Below, one piece after another: positions 1-9,844 of a stretch of DNA of 64,000 bases. A model generated the notes under the pieces. It had not been told where the DNA came from. It made no database searches and was given only the letters and a program-made list of their open reading frames with translations. Every line of letters begins with the position of its first letter. Position 1 is the stretch's first letter. The position numbers and the translations under genes are program-made. Source of the DNA: an uncultured Odoribacter sp. (GTDB lineage: Bacteria; Bacteroidota; Bacteroidia; Bacteroidales; Marinifilaceae); the NCBI GenBank assembly GCA_910588375.1, contig CAJUQA010000003.1, positions 62,001-126,000 of the forward strand. Direction: 5' to 3'.

Positions 1-1
1 C

Positions 2-115
2 GTAAAACCTTTTGAACCGGGTGTTTTGAATGTCAGCAAATTGAGCGGTGGTACTTATACGATTGTAGCTGTCTACAACGGGAAAGAAGTGAAAAGCAGT
101 ATTGTCAAATTATAA
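2..115 (+). CDS. C-terminal end of a T9SS-sorted secreted protein (partial)
   Basis: The frame is open from the window edge and ends at TAA 113-115. The last residues (GGTYTIVAVYNGKEVKSSIVKL region) have the pattern of a type A C-terminal sorting domain: a Gly-Gly-x-Tyr strand followed by a short strand ending in lysine-rich residues. Such tails direct proteins through the type IX secretion system and are then cleaved at the surface. Only 37 residues are visible, so the passenger is unknown. The next gene begins 6 bases downstream and encodes a PorV/PorQ-type barrel, which fits a surface-export context. Confidence 0.6.
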   Translation, partial: VKPFEPGVLNVSKLSGGTYTIVAVYNGKEVKSSIVKL

Positions 116-121
116 CGGACC

Positions 122-1132
122 ATGAGTATGAAAAAACGATATATTCCTTTTATTATTTTGAGCGTTCTGAGGTTTGTTGCCAGTGCTCAGACAACAAACA
201 ACAGCGATTCTGAGGCAGCATCCTTTTTAGGGATTACTCCGGATGCCCGTTCTGCGGGTATGGGAGGTGTGGGTACCGCTTTAAGTCCCGATGCCTTTTC
301 TTTCTATCATAATGCCGCTACCACCCTTTTTTCAAAAGAAAAAGGTAGCGTTGCGTTCTCTTATACGCCGTGGATGCGGGATTTGGTATCCGGAAGTACA
401 TTGTATAGTGTCGGAGGATTCTATAAAATAGGCCATAAACAAAGTGTTGTTGCCGGTTTTCGGTCTTTTTCCCATCCGGACATGAATATCAGCGACGAAA
501 ACGGAAATATAACCGATAAATTTACTCCGAAGGAATGGGTACTTGACTTGGGATATTCCCGCTTGTTGACAAAAAACTTGAGTGTGGCGTTAACGCTGCA
601 TTATAGCCATTCGGATATGGGTTCTTATAATGGTGCGGATGCTGCAAGTGCTGTAGCTTTTGACTTGGGTATATATTATCAACGTAAAACCAATTTGGTC
701 GACAGTGCCACGTGGTCTGTCGGATTACAGGTTGCCAATATCGGTTCTAAAATAAAATACTCGGATACAAAATACGACCTGCCGGGAAAAATAAGTTTAG
801 GCGGGGCATTGAACTTGCCTTTCAGTAAAAATCATATTTTGAATTGCGCTCTTGATTTCGGTTATCAAATGATACCTTCAGGCAGTTCTAATTTTTATGC
901 CGGTATCGGAGCTGAATACACCTGTATGAAATATGGTGTGTTAAGGGCAGGATATCATTTAGGAGATAAGGACAAAGGCTATGACAGTTATGGTAGTCTT
1001 GGTTGCGGCGTGCGCTATCATTACATTTCGGGCGATTTTTCATACCTGCTTGCAGGATCCGACAGTCCGCTAAAAAACAGTTATCAATTGACTATAGGCG
1101 TTAATTTTGGACTCTTCTGTGCGAAGAAGTAA
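122..1132 (+). CDS. PorV/PorQ-family outer membrane protein
   Basis: 336 residues with an N-terminal signal peptide (about 1-22, ending SAQ) followed by the family signature FLGITPDARSAGMGGVGTA and a Asn-rich turn near HNAATTLF. The rest alternates short hydrophobic strands and polar turns, as in a 14-strand FadL-like barrel. PorV shuttles T9SS cargo to the attachment complex and PorQ belongs to it; both share this N-terminal signature. The length is closer to PorQ (about 340) than to PorV (about 390), so the exact member is not assigned. It lies 6 bases after a gene with a T9SS sorting tail, probably cotranscribed. Start ATG 122; a second ATG at 128 is equally possible. A strong terminator follows. 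Confidence 0.75.
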   Translation: MSMKKRYIPFIILSVLRFVASAQTTNNSDSEAASFLGITPDARSAGMGGVGTALSPDAFSFYHNAATTLFSKEKGSVAFSYTPWMRDLVSGSTLYSVGGFYKIGHKQSVVAGFRSFSHPDMNISDENGNITDKFTPKEWVLDLGYSRLLTKNLSVALTLHYSHSDMGSYNGADAASAVAFDLGIYYQRKTNLVDSATWSVGLQVANIGSKIKYSDTKYDLPGKISLGGALNLPFSKNHILNCALDFGYQMIPSGSSNFYAGIGAEYTCMKYGVLRAGYHLGDKDKGYDSYGSLGCGVRYHYISGDFSYLLAGSDSPLKNSYQLTIGVNFGLFCAKK

Positions 1133-1155
1133 TCATCCTATCATTAATATAACGG

Positions 1156-1190
1156 AGCTGTCTGGTTTTACTTAACCAGACAGCTTTTTT
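1156..1190 (+). terminator. Rho-independent terminator after the PorV/PorQ-like gene
   Basis: A perfect 12-bp inverted repeat (AGCTGTCTGGTT at 1156-1167 with AACCAGACAGCT at 1174-1185), 6-base loop, then TTTTT. Confidence 0.9.
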
Positions 1191-1507
1191 ATGTCCCAAA
1201 ATACTGAATGGTTAATTCCCCTCTTTATTTAATCAGTGAGATTTAAAGGGGACGTCTTATTCACATTTACAAAATATTATCTTATTTTGACTTTAGGCGG
1301 TAAATTATGTTTTCCGCCTAAAATTATATTATGTAACTACTTCCCCCTTCCATAAAAAGTATTTTTTATTCTTTTCTTCTTCCCATTATCACATGCTTAC
1401 CAAGCATGTATCACTCTTCTAAAAAGAGATGTTTTTAAGAAAATTTTAACGGGAATTGGTGGATTTTGACACATATTTTAACACTTAAGAAACAAAACAG
1501 CCTAAAT
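1191..1507 (+). other. Upstream region of the first susC, with a hairpin and a palindrome
   Basis: No gene is seen here. It holds a 9-bp inverted repeat (TTTAGGCGG 1292-1300 with CCGCCTAAA 1314-1322) that could form a hairpin in a leader RNA, and the palindrome described separately at 1391-1409. No clean TAnnTTTG promoter box was found. Confidence 0.5.
1391..1409. promoter_or_regulatory. Palindromic operator-like site upstream of susC (site 1)
   Basis: ACATGCTTACCAAGCATGT is a perfect palindrome of 8-bp arms around ACC, about 100 bases before the susC start. The core TGCYTAnnARGCA and the following GTATC recur only upstream of the second susC (38662 and 38907). The shared position suggests a regulator-binding site; the ROK protein at 8574 is the only local candidate, which is inference. 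Confidence 0.55.
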
Positions 1508-4500
1508 ATGTCTAACTTAAAATTAAAATGTATGAGAAAATTGATTGGACTATTTGTGTTCCTTACGTTTGTGGGAATACAGATATGTTTCTCGCAAACG
1601 CGGGAGATAACCGGGACGGTTATTGACAAGCACGACAAGTCTCCTTTACCCGGAGTGTCTGTCGTCGTAAAAGGTAATCCTTCCACAGGAGTTGCTACGG
1701 ATGTTAATGGAAAATTCTCGTTGAAAGTGAATGACAGCGATGTGTTGGTGTTTTCTTTCATCGGTATGAAACCGCAGGAAGTGGCTGTGAAAGGACAAAC
1801 GAATCTTACCATAGAATTGGAACCTGCCAGCGAAACTCTCGATGAAGTCATGGTTGTGGCTTATGGTACGGCAAAGAAAGAATCGTTTACAGGTTCAGCA
1901 GAAGTTGTATCAGCCGATAAATTACAAGAACGTACAGTTGCGAACGTAACTAAAGCATTGGATGGTCAAGTTGCGGGGGTCATTTCTACTTCCGGTTCTG
2001 GTCAACCGGGTTCAGGAGCTTCAGTACGTATTCGCGGTTATGGTTCCATCAATGCCTCAAGCAATCCCCTGTATGTAGTAGATGGGGTTCCTTATGACGG
2101 AAATATTAATGCTATCAATCCAAATGATATTGAAACTCTTACCGTATTGAAGGACGCTTCTGCCGGAGCACTTTACGGAGCCCGTGGAGCAAATGGCGTA
2201 GTAATGATTACAACCAAACGGGGGAAAAATGGCCATGAAAAAATTAATCTTACGTTAAAAGCTAATGTAGGTATTAGCGACAGAGCCATTCCACGTTATG
2301 AAACATTAAATACCAAAGATTGGTTGGAAATGACGTATCGTGCTTATTATAACGATTATGTATATGTAGATGGTTATAATGCCAATTATGTACACGATAA
2401 AGTCGTTTCAAGCATCAATAATACAATATTTTCCAATGGAATTTATAATCCGTACGACAAAGTTGCTACTGAATTATTCGACGCCAACGGTAAAATAGCA
2501 TCTAATGCCCAATTGAAATATAATGAAGACTGGATGGATGAAATCGAAACAAGTAATCCGATCCGGCAAGAATATACTCTTACAGCAGATGGAGGAACGG
2601 AAAAAACGAAGTATATGCTTTCCATGAGTTACTTGAATGAGGACGGTCTTTTGAAAGAAACCTCTTTTGAACGTTATACAGGCAGGGTAAATGTGGATAT
2701 GAAACCCAAAGAATGGTTGAACATCGGTTTGGGAGCCAATTACTCTCGTAATAAAACAGATTTTTTGGATTTTACCGGTGCTTCTACTTCTAACGTATGG
2801 TATTCCGCACAATTAATGGCTCCTATTTATCCAGTTTATGAAAAAGATGCGCAAGGGAATACGATAATCGACGCAAATGGTAAAAAAGTTTTTGATTACG
2901 GCAAGAATCGTCCGGCAGGCGCTCAAGCTAATTTTAATTGCGTAGCTACACTATATGAAGACAAGATGGCCTCATCTAGCGATAATGTAAGTGCCCGTGG
3001 ATTCTTCGAATTAGCTAAATGGGGTTTCAAATTTCGGACAAATATCGGTATTGACAATGTAAATACTTATCAAACGACTTATTACAATCCTATTTTCGGT
3101 AATGCCGCCGGCTACGGACGTCTGTCAAAATATAATTCCCGTACGTTCAGTTATACTATGAATGAATTGCTGTCCTACGAAAAGAAAATCGGAGAACATG
3201 CTTTCGATATTATGGCAGGTCATGAATTTTATTCTTACAAATATAACTATCTGATGGCCCAAAAAACCGGTTTCCCTTTCGCAGGCATCATGGAACTGGG
3301 GCCTGGAACCACAATTGCCGACGCTAATTCCTATGAGGATAATTATACTGTCCAATCTTTTTTAAGCCGTGCCAATTATAATTATGCCGAAAAATATTAT
3401 TTATCAGCCAGTTTCCGCACGGACGGCTCATCCCGTTTTCATAAAGACAACCGCTGGGGTAAATTTTGGTCAGTAGGTGCGTCATGGAGACTTTCCCAAG
3501 AAGAATTTATGGATTCTTTTTCCAATTGGTTAGATAATGCAACATTAAAAGCAAGCTACGGTGTTCAAGGTAATGATAATATCGGTTCATTATATGCATG
3601 GCAATCTTTTTACGACTTAGGATATGCCAATGCCGGCCGGCCAGGTGCTGCAGTAAGTTCTCTTGAAACTCCAGCTTTGAAGTGGGAATTGAGTAAAAAT
3701 CTAAATATTGGTCTGGAAGTCCGCATATTTAACCGTTTAAACGCAACAGTGGAATGGTATAAAAAGAAAACCACCGATATGTTGTTAGCGTATCCGATGG
3801 CTACTTCTTTAGGTTTCGACAGTTACAATGCCAATGCCGGGAGCATGACCAACACGGGATGGGACATTACATTGAGCGGTGATATCATCAAGACCAACGA
3901 TTGGAACTGGAATATGACACTAATGGGGTCGACCATCAAAAATAAAGTCAATAAATTGACAAAATCCGGAGCTCCAATTATCAGTGGTAGCCGAATCATC
4001 AAAGAAGGAGAAGAATTGTATGCATTCTATGTGGTACGTTCTGCAGGTGTAGATCCCATGACAGGAAGTCAGTTATACTATGCTTTCGATACAGATATAA
4101 ACGGGGATAAAATCAAAGGTTCGGAATATGTAACCGCTGATCGAAATTTAGCAAACGGGAAACGAGAAATTTTCGGCAGCCGCATACCGGATTTGTATGG
4201 CTCTATTTCCAATAGCGTCCATTATAAAGGTATTGATTTTTCCATATTGCTGACTTATTCAATCGGCGGTAAAATGTTGGATGGAATTTATAATGACTTC
4301 ATGAATCCGCTTTATATGGGACAAGGTCGTCATAAACATTCCTTACGTGCATGGCAAAAACCGGGCGATATTACCGATATTCCTCGTCTGACAGCCAATC
4401 CTCAGGATTTGGTAACGGACAAGAGCCTAATTGATGCGTCCTATTTATCAATTAAAAATATCCAATTAGGTTACACATTTGGCAAAAAACTGTTGGGTAG

Positions 4501-4660
4501 AAGTGGAATAGAGACGTTACGAGTATATGCAACAGCTGACAATCTGGCGATTTTCACCCATTTGAAAGGTATGGATCCTCAATACAATTTTACAGGAGGT
4601 ACAGATTATTCTTACACCCCGAACCGAGTATTTTCTCTGGGTGTAGACTTAAAATTTTAA
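1508..4660 (+). CDS. SusC/RagA-family TonB-linked outer membrane transporter (locus 1)
   Basis: Imports a glycan across the outer membrane using TonB energy, with the SusD lipoprotein as lid. About 1050 residues: signal peptide MRKLIGLFVFLTFVG ending ICFSQ, a CarboxypepD_reg-like domain (TGTVIDKHDKSPLPGVSVVVKG), a TonB-box-like stretch (LDEVMVVAYGTAKKESFTG), the plug with YVVDGVPYDG and LKDASAGALYGARGANGV, then the barrel ending FSLGVDLKF with a terminal aromatic residue. ATG 1508 is chosen; ATG 1532 (MRKLIG) gives a more compact signal peptide and is equally likely. It heads a run of four same-strand genes. The substrate cannot be read from the sequence. Confidence 0.93.
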   Translation: MSNLKLKCMRKLIGLFVFLTFVGIQICFSQTREITGTVIDKHDKSPLPGVSVVVKGNPSTGVATDVNGKFSLKVNDSDVLVFSFIGMKPQEVAVKGQTNLTIELEPASETLDEVMVVAYGTAKKESFTGSAEVVSADKLQERTVANVTKALDGQVAGVISTSGSGQPGSGASVRIRGYGSINASSNPLYVVDGVPYDGNINAINPNDIETLTVLKDASAGALYGARGANGVVMITTKRGKNGHEKINLTLKANVGISDRAIPRYETLNTKDWLEMTYRAYYNDYVYVDGYNANYVHDKVVSSINNTIFSNGIYNPYDKVATELFDANGKIASNAQLKYNEDWMDEIETSNPIRQEYTLTADGGTEKTKYMLSMSYLNEDGLLKETSFERYTGRVNVDMKPKEWLNIGLGANYSRNKTDFLDFTGASTSNVWYSAQLMAPIYPVYEKDAQGNTIIDANGKKVFDYGKNRPAGAQANFNCVATLYEDKMASSSDNVSARGFFELAKWGFKFRTNIGIDNVNTYQTTYYNPIFGNAAGYGRLSKYNSRTFSYTMNELLSYEKKIGEHAFDIMAGHEFYSYKYNYLMAQKTGFPFAGIMELGPGTTIADANSYEDNYTVQSFLSRANYNYAEKYYLSASFRTDGSSRFHKDNRWGKFWSVGASWRLSQEEFMDSFSNWLDNATLKASYGVQGNDNIGSLYAWQSFYDLGYANAGRPGAAVSSLETPALKWELSKNLNIGLEVRIFNRLNATVEWYKKKTTDMLLAYPMATSLGFDSYNANAGSMTNTGWDITLSGDIIKTNDWNWNMTLMGSTIKNKVNKLTKSGAPIISGSRIIKEGEELYAFYVVRSAGVDPMTGSQLYYAFDTDINGDKIKGSEYVTADRNLANGKREIFGSRIPDLYGSISNSVHYKGIDFSILLTYSIGGKMLDGIYNDFMNPLYMGQGRHKHSLRAWQKPGDITDIPRLTANPQDLVTDKSLIDASYLSIKNIQLGYTFGKKLLGRSGIETLRVYATADNLAIFTHLKGMDPQYNFTGGTDYSYTPNRVFSLGVDLKF

Positions 4661-4679
4661 ACATTAAAACAGATTATAT

Positions 4680-6260
4680 ATGAGAAAGATTATATTTTTC
4701 GGTGCTGCTTTTCTGCTGCTCTTCATATTATCGTCATGTGAAGATAAATTGGAAACGGAACCGACCAATCGCACTTCAGGGAGTACGGTTTTTTCATCCG
4801 ACGATAATGCCATGGTAGCATTGGATGGTATTTATCGGATGATGTACATTGCCGGTTGGTCATCTGGAAACGAACATCAAAATTTCGGACACATGTCTAC
4901 TATTCTTTTTACATCACTGATGGGAGAAGATATGGTACAAGCCGCTCAAGGTAACGGTTGGTTCTGGTTCGATTATACCTATTCCGTACGTAATTATTAC
5001 ACTAGCAAGGCCTGGCGTTCTTATGCCACATGGAATTATTATTACACTCTTATTTCCAATGCCAATTATATCATCGCTGCTGAAGGAGAGATCCCCGGGA
5101 CCAAGGAAAGAGTAGATTATATCATAGGATCTGCTTATGCCATCCGAGCTCACAGTTATTTTATGTTGATCCAAGCATTCCAACAGACCTATAAAGGTCA
5201 TGAAGATGCACCTGGTGTACCTTTATATACGGAACCTACAACCGCTGCTTCAGAAGGGAAAGGACGCGGGACTGTGCAAGAAGTATACGATTTGATTACA
5301 AGCGATCTGGATAAGGCTATTTCTTTATTAAAAGGCTGGAATCAAGAACACGTTTCCCATATCGACTACTATGTGGCCAATGCCATCCGGGCTCAAGTAG
5401 CTTTAGTAATGAATGATTGGGATAAAGCTGCAAATTATGCCGATGAAGCAATGCAAAAAGAGGGCAGCAGTTTGTTGACTGATTTCACATTCGGCATGAA
5501 TGATGTAAGTAATTCATCCGTTATGTGGGGTATGGATGTGATTGCAGACCAAAGCACAACATTTGCCTCTTTCTTCTCGCACATGGATGCAACAGAAGAC
5601 GGATATTATGCTTACTCATCCAATAAGTGTATAAGCAGTTGGTTATACAGCCAAATCAATACTACTGACAAGCGCATCAAATGGTTTCAGGATGATAAGG
5701 GAACCACCACTTACAATGCCGGAACTTCCAAAGAAACCATAAAAAATACACCTTACAGCCAGCGCAAATTTTTATGGCAAGATGCGAACAGCGGTTTAGG
5801 AGATTATATCTTTATGCGTATTGAAGAACCTTTGTTGATCCGGGCGGAAGCGCTCTGCCATGCCGGTAATTATCCGGCAGCTCGCGAATTGATGAAGACT
5901 TTGGGCGAAGCCCGCGACCCGCAGAATTATGCTGAAGCTTTAGCTAAGGTGAGTAATGACAATTCTGTCACGTTTGTTTCTGCTGGAACGGTGAGCACGT
6001 TAATGGATTATATTTTAGTACAACGCCGCATCGAATTGTGGGGAGAAACACCGCGTATATTTGATATCCTGCGTTTAAGAAAAGACGGCTGGACACGTAA
6101 ATTCAGCGGTACGAACCATCCTAACGACGGGCAATTGAATAAATTCGGCGCAGCCTCCTTAGGTTTCCCGAGTGATTATAAGGAATTAATCCTGACCATT
6201 CCGCAAAGCGAGTTCGACGGGAATCCCAACATGAGTTCCAATGATCAGAATCCTATGTAA
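4680..6260 (+). CDS. SusD/RagB-family glycan-binding lipoprotein (locus 1)
   Basis: 526 residues. The N-terminus is a lipoprotein signal with lipobox LSSC, placing the protein on the outer membrane where it caps the SusC barrel and captures glycan. SusD hallmarks are the helical TPR-like part (YIIGSAYAIRAHSYFMLIQAF and NYADEAM), the RIEEPLLIRAEAL helix and the C-terminal RRIELWGETPRIFDILRLR segment. It starts 19 bases after susC and is surely in the same transcript. The sequence is divergent enough that no characterised member or ligand can be named. Confidence 0.92.
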   Translation: MRKIIFFGAAFLLLFILSSCEDKLETEPTNRTSGSTVFSSDDNAMVALDGIYRMMYIAGWSSGNEHQNFGHMSTILFTSLMGEDMVQAAQGNGWFWFDYTYSVRNYYTSKAWRSYATWNYYYTLISNANYIIAAEGEIPGTKERVDYIIGSAYAIRAHSYFMLIQAFQQTYKGHEDAPGVPLYTEPTTAASEGKGRGTVQEVYDLITSDLDKAISLLKGWNQEHVSHIDYYVANAIRAQVALVMNDWDKAANYADEAMQKEGSSLLTDFTFGMNDVSNSSVMWGMDVIADQSTTFASFFSHMDATEDGYYAYSSNKCISSWLYSQINTTDKRIKWFQDDKGTTTYNAGTSKETIKNTPYSQRKFLWQDANSGLGDYIFMRIEEPLLIRAEALCHAGNYPAARELMKTLGEARDPQNYAEALAKVSNDNSVTFVSAGTVSTLMDYILVQRRIELWGETPRIFDILRLRKDGWTRKFSGTNHPNDGQLNKFGAASLGFPSDYKELILTIPQSEFDGNPNMSSNDQNPM

Positions 6261-6280
6261 AATGCAATGATAATTTGAAT

Positions 6281-7297
6281 ATGAGAAACATATATACTTC
6301 AGTATTGATTCTTTTATTGGCAGGATTTTTCGCTTCCTGCGATAAAGACGTAAAGGGTCCTCTTTATGATGAGGACGAGATTACCGGAAAAACCGGAAAC
6401 GTTGTTCCGAAAGGTGCGACATTTCAAGCTGTTTCTTTCAATCACGAAATGGCTGCCGAAGACAATGGAAAAATCTATGTGCCGGTTCTTCGCAATAGCG
6501 AGGAAGTAAGTAGCGTAAAAGTAGCATTCTATAATACCTATGTTATTGATAAGAACAGCAGCGGAGGAGATATTACTGAAAAAAGACTGGAAAATACCTT
6601 TGAGGCAGAAGACGGTAATGTTTTCACACTGGAAACTCCGACTGTTACCTTTGAGGCTGGAAAATTAACCGCCTATGCCATCATTTCTTACGAATCGGTA
6701 GATAATTTAGACCCAACGTTATCTTATGCTACATCATTGGTAGTGACGGAAGGCAATATCGGACTAAACGGTATTAAGGAAACTTCTATGGTCGTTAGCC
6801 GAAAACTGACATTCGAAACTATTGGTACTGGTTATTTCGTTCCACCTTTCGGAAATTTCTTTAATAAAGATACTTTGGCAAAATACCCCACAGGTATGGT
6901 TCCGATGCCGATAGAAAAAGCAGAGGAAGGAAACATTTTCCGTATTGTCAATCCGTTCGGACGTTTAAATCCGGATAATGCCGGAAGCGACCTTGTATTC
7001 GTAATTCAGAAAGAATTGAATAGCGATGGCTATCATAAAGTGACCTATACCAGCTTTGCCACAGGTTATCATATGGACGAGGAAACGATATGCTGGGCTC
7101 ATTTTGTACCTAAATATCATGCAGAATATTGCCACTATTCGGATGATGATCCGGAAGAACTGCTCGTTACGCTATACGGACGTTTTATGAATGAAGAACA
7201 AACAAGCGGTTACAAACCTGGCTCACCATTCATTCCGGACGTTTGGTCTTATGAATACTATGTCATCATGCCTTCCGATTATGTTTATACTGAATAA
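6281..7297 (+). CDS. Surface lipoprotein of glycan locus 1, GTGxF-module protein
   Basis: 338 residues with lipobox FASC, so a lipid-anchored, probably surface-exposed protein. Residues about 40-180 look like a beta-sandwich of the Calx-beta type (acidic, strand-rich). After the linker comes a module starting TIGTGYFVPPFG and continuing FRIVNPFGRL, also found in the next protein. Such modules are common in Bacteroidetes SusCD-linked lipoproteins and are usually presumed to bind glycan. The gene lies 20 bases after susD. ATG 6281 is taken as start; an in-frame TTG two codons earlier is less likely. No enzymatic motif is visible. Confidence 0.7.
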   Translation: MRNIYTSVLILLLAGFFASCDKDVKGPLYDEDEITGKTGNVVPKGATFQAVSFNHEMAAEDNGKIYVPVLRNSEEVSSVKVAFYNTYVIDKNSSGGDITEKRLENTFEAEDGNVFTLETPTVTFEAGKLTAYAIISYESVDNLDPTLSYATSLVVTEGNIGLNGIKETSMVVSRKLTFETIGTGYFVPPFGNFFNKDTLAKYPTGMVPMPIEKAEEGNIFRIVNPFGRLNPDNAGSDLVFVIQKELNSDGYHKVTYTSFATGYHMDEETICWAHFVPKYHAEYCHYSDDDPEELLVTLYGRFMNEEQTSGYKPGSPFIPDVWSYEYYVIMPSDYVYTE

Positions 7298-7318
7298 TGA
7301 TTTAAAAACGAATAAAAT

Positions 7319-8407
7319 ATGAATAAGATACTATATAGCTTCGTATTTTTTGCAGCGTTGTTTATCAGCGGCTGTAACGATTCGGACGACGGTTTTCAGG
7401 ATTTAAAGAATACGGTGACGTTTTCCGAAAGCAAACTGACCTTTGATGTGGAAGGTTCCAGCAAAACCATTGCCATTACCACCAATAAGGATTGGACATT
7501 GAGTTGTGATGCCGAATGGTGTAGTATTTCCGCAACCTCAGGACATGCCGGTACAACTAGTGTCATCATTACTACAGAAGACTTGCCTAACGGCAGTTAT
7601 GAAGACCGTGTAGCAACTTTGACTGTTAGCAGTGAAGGAGTGACTTCCGGTAATACTTTCACGATTGTTCAGACTCGCTTCCCGTTTTTGAAATTTGACG
7701 GTGATACCGTTCGGTTGGATAATTCAGCACAGTACTTCGAAGTAAAAGGCAAATACAATTATGGCTATAAAATCCAGAAATCATCCTGGATAAAAGATGT
7801 TGATCCGATTACCGGACGTGCTGCCATGAATGAATATACATTGAAATTCAAAGTGAATATCAATATCCACGAAGAAAGAATCGGTAAAATCATAGTATCC
7901 AACTATGCCAATACAGTTTCTTCCACTATTTTTGTAAAACAAGCCGGAGAATTTTCTCTTACCTGGGAAAACATCGGCACAGGAAATTTCTATGACGGCT
8001 ATTGGATGGAAAATTCATACGATGTGGAAATTTTCCAAGCTAAAGGTTTTTCTGATTTTTACAAAATAGCAACCCCTTATACAAAATTTATAGAAGAAGA
8101 AGGTCCTGCTCTTAAAGAAGGAGGATTTCATCTTGGCACCCCTTCTCCTGAAATTATTTTGTGGGTAGATGAAAACGACATCGTAGATTTTGACAATTTT
8201 TCTGTTGGAATTACACATCCTAATTATGGTCCTTATTGGGCATATTCACCCAGTTTGTTTACAAGCGGTGATCAAACTCTTTGTAAAAAGAATGGAAATA
8301 CAATTACATTAGCTCCTTCAATGTATTTCCCCTTAGCAGAAGGAGGCTTCGGACAGGCATATTGGGCTGAAAATCCGATAGAAATAACTTTGCCAACGAC
8401 GGAATAA
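7319..8407 (+). CDS. BACON-domain surface lipoprotein of glycan locus 1
   Basis: 362 residues with lipobox FISGC. Residues about 30-120 form a BACON domain: VTFSESKLTFDVEGSSKTI, then NKDWTLSCDAEWCSIS and a terminal FTIVQ strand. A second, weaker BACON-like repeat follows to about 210 (SSTIFVKQAG). The C-terminus carries the GTGNFYDGYW module with a later FYKIATPY, matching the architecture of the preceding lipoprotein. BACON domains are linked with carbohydrate or mucin binding in this phylum, so a surface glycan-binding role beside SusCD is inferred. It ends the four-gene unit; an inverted repeat follows. Confidence 0.75.
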   Translation: MNKILYSFVFFAALFISGCNDSDDGFQDLKNTVTFSESKLTFDVEGSSKTIAITTNKDWTLSCDAEWCSISATSGHAGTTSVIITTEDLPNGSYEDRVATLTVSSEGVTSGNTFTIVQTRFPFLKFDGDTVRLDNSAQYFEVKGKYNYGYKIQKSSWIKDVDPITGRAAMNEYTLKFKVNINIHEERIGKIIVSNYANTVSSTIFVKQAGEFSLTWENIGTGNFYDGYWMENSYDVEIFQAKGFSDFYKIATPYTKFIEEEGPALKEGGFHLGTPSPEIILWVDENDIVDFDNFSVGITHPNYGPYWAYSPSLFTSGDQTLCKKNGNTITLAPSMYFPLAEGGFGQAYWAENPIEITLPTTE

Positions 8408-8430
8408 AACTTATTTAAAATTTGCCTTAT

Positions 8431-8463
8431 AAGCCGTTTTAGTTTTTAAAGCTAAAACGGCTT
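8431..8463 (+). terminator. Probable terminator after glycan locus 1
   Basis: A perfect 12-bp inverted repeat: AAGCCGTTTTAG 8431-8442 with CTAAAACGGCTT 8452-8463. The tract after it (ATTCATTTATAC) is only weakly T-rich, so it is less certain than the other terminators. Confidence 0.6.
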
Positions 8464-8542
8464 ATTCATTTATACAAATGCATAGCTATTTCCCGATTTT
8501 AAAAATAATCCATTCTTAAATAATTTTTTTAGTAAGTTTTTC

Positions 8543-8550
8543 TACTTTTG
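8543..8550 (+). promoter_or_regulatory. Bacteroidetes -7 box of the ROK regulator gene
   Basis: TACTTTTG matches TAnnTTTG, 23 bases before ATG 8574. No clear -33 TTTG is visible. Confidence 0.55.
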
Positions 8551-8573
8551 TAATGATATAATAGGAATAATAT

Positions 8574-9806
8574 ATGCTGACGACTAAAAATTCTTTACCC
8601 GGCTTGAAAGAAAAAAGATACCAGCAAAAAAAGGATATCATCAGTTTTCTTTACAAGATGGGAGAACTTTCCAAACCGGAAATTTGCCGTTTGACCAATA
8701 TGACCACTCCGACTATCAGTCGGATGATCGAAGAGTTAATCGACGAAGGATGGGTAACCGACCAGGGACAAGGAGCTTCCATCGGGGGGAAAAGACCGCA
8801 TATATTCTCTCTTAATCCGGATGCCACCTATATTATGGGCGTAGACGTCGGACGAATCCACTTGAAGATTGCTATTTTCAATTTACGGAAAGAAGTCATC
8901 GGCGAAATCAAGGTGTATTCCTCCCTGTTAGAGGAAGGCAAAACAAACGAAGAAAATATCCGATACATCCGGGAGAAAATCAATCAGACCCTATCGGAAT
9001 TGAACATCCCCTATTCCAAAATCAAAGTAGCGGGTTTCGCCATCCCCGGGCTGATAGACAGTGACGGAACATCTTATACCTATTTCACATACGAAAACAA
9101 TAGCGTCAAACAAGTACTCGAAAAAGAATTAGGAATTCCCGTGTTTATCGATAACGATTCCAAAATCATGGCCATGGCCGAACATACTTTCGGCGTAGCC
9201 AAAGGAATTCCCCACGCTTTATGTATCAGTGTCAATGAATGTATCGGACTAGGTATGATTTTGAATTCACAGCCTTACACCGGTTACAAAGGTATGGCAG
9301 GGGAATTCGGACACATCCGGATTTCGGGTCTGAGCGAACAATGCTATTGCGGGAAAATCGGATGTCTGGAAACAGTGGCCTCCGGACGGAGCATTGTAAA
9401 AGCAGCGAATGAAGCCATCACCAAAAATGTCACCACAGCCATCCGGACTTTGACGGGAGAGAAAGAAATAACATTGTCGACCATCATCAAAGCTGCACGG
9501 CAGGATGATATTTTCGCTATCGACCTGCTTCAAAACGCCGGCGAGAAAATCGGAGAAGGCATATCTACCTTGATTCATCTCTTCAACCCCCAGGTATTGG
9601 TTGTCGGAGGTGAAATAGCAGATGCAGGCGAATTAATCACGATGCCCATCCAGCAGATATTAAACAAATATACACTCACCCGTCTGAAAAACCAGTGCGA
9701 AATCAAATTAAGCAATTTGAACTCCCACTCCACAATCATGGGGACTCTGATGGTGGTCATGAAAAATTTATATTACGACTCGGACAGCAATTTTTCTTTA
9801 TATTAA
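8574..9806 (+). CDS. ROK-family transcriptional regulator (NagC/XylR-type)
   Basis: 410 residues. An N-terminal winged helix-turn-helix (about 17-68: GELSKPEICRLTNMTTPTISRMIEEL) precedes a ROK sugar-kinase-like domain. The ROK part has the phosphate motif MGVDVGRIHLKIAIF and the signature GEFGHIRISG followed by the zinc ligands CYCGKIGCLE around residue 257-265. The HTH makes it a repressor or activator, not a simple kinase, probably sensing a sugar or amino-sugar. It lies between the SusCD locus and a NagB-like gene, so control of amino-sugar use is likely but inferred. It has its own promoter box; the gap to the next gene is 38 bases. Confidence 0.85.
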   Translation: MLTTKNSLPGLKEKRYQQKKDIISFLYKMGELSKPEICRLTNMTTPTISRMIEELIDEGWVTDQGQGASIGGKRPHIFSLNPDATYIMGVDVGRIHLKIAIFNLRKEVIGEIKVYSSLLEEGKTNEENIRYIREKINQTLSELNIPYSKIKVAGFAIPGLIDSDGTSYTYFTYENNSVKQVLEKELGIPVFIDNDSKIMAMAEHTFGVAKGIPHALCISVNECIGLGMILNSQPYTGYKGMAGEFGHIRISGLSEQCYCGKIGCLETVASGRSIVKAANEAITKNVTTAIRTLTGEKEITLSTIIKAARQDDIFAIDLLQNAGEKIGEGISTLIHLFNPQVLVVGGEIADAGELITMPIQQILNKYTLTRLKNQCEIKLSNLNSHSTIMGTLMVVMKNLYYDSDSNFSLY

Positions 9807-9844
9807 AGACATTACAATTTATCAACAAATAAAAACTTAATACT

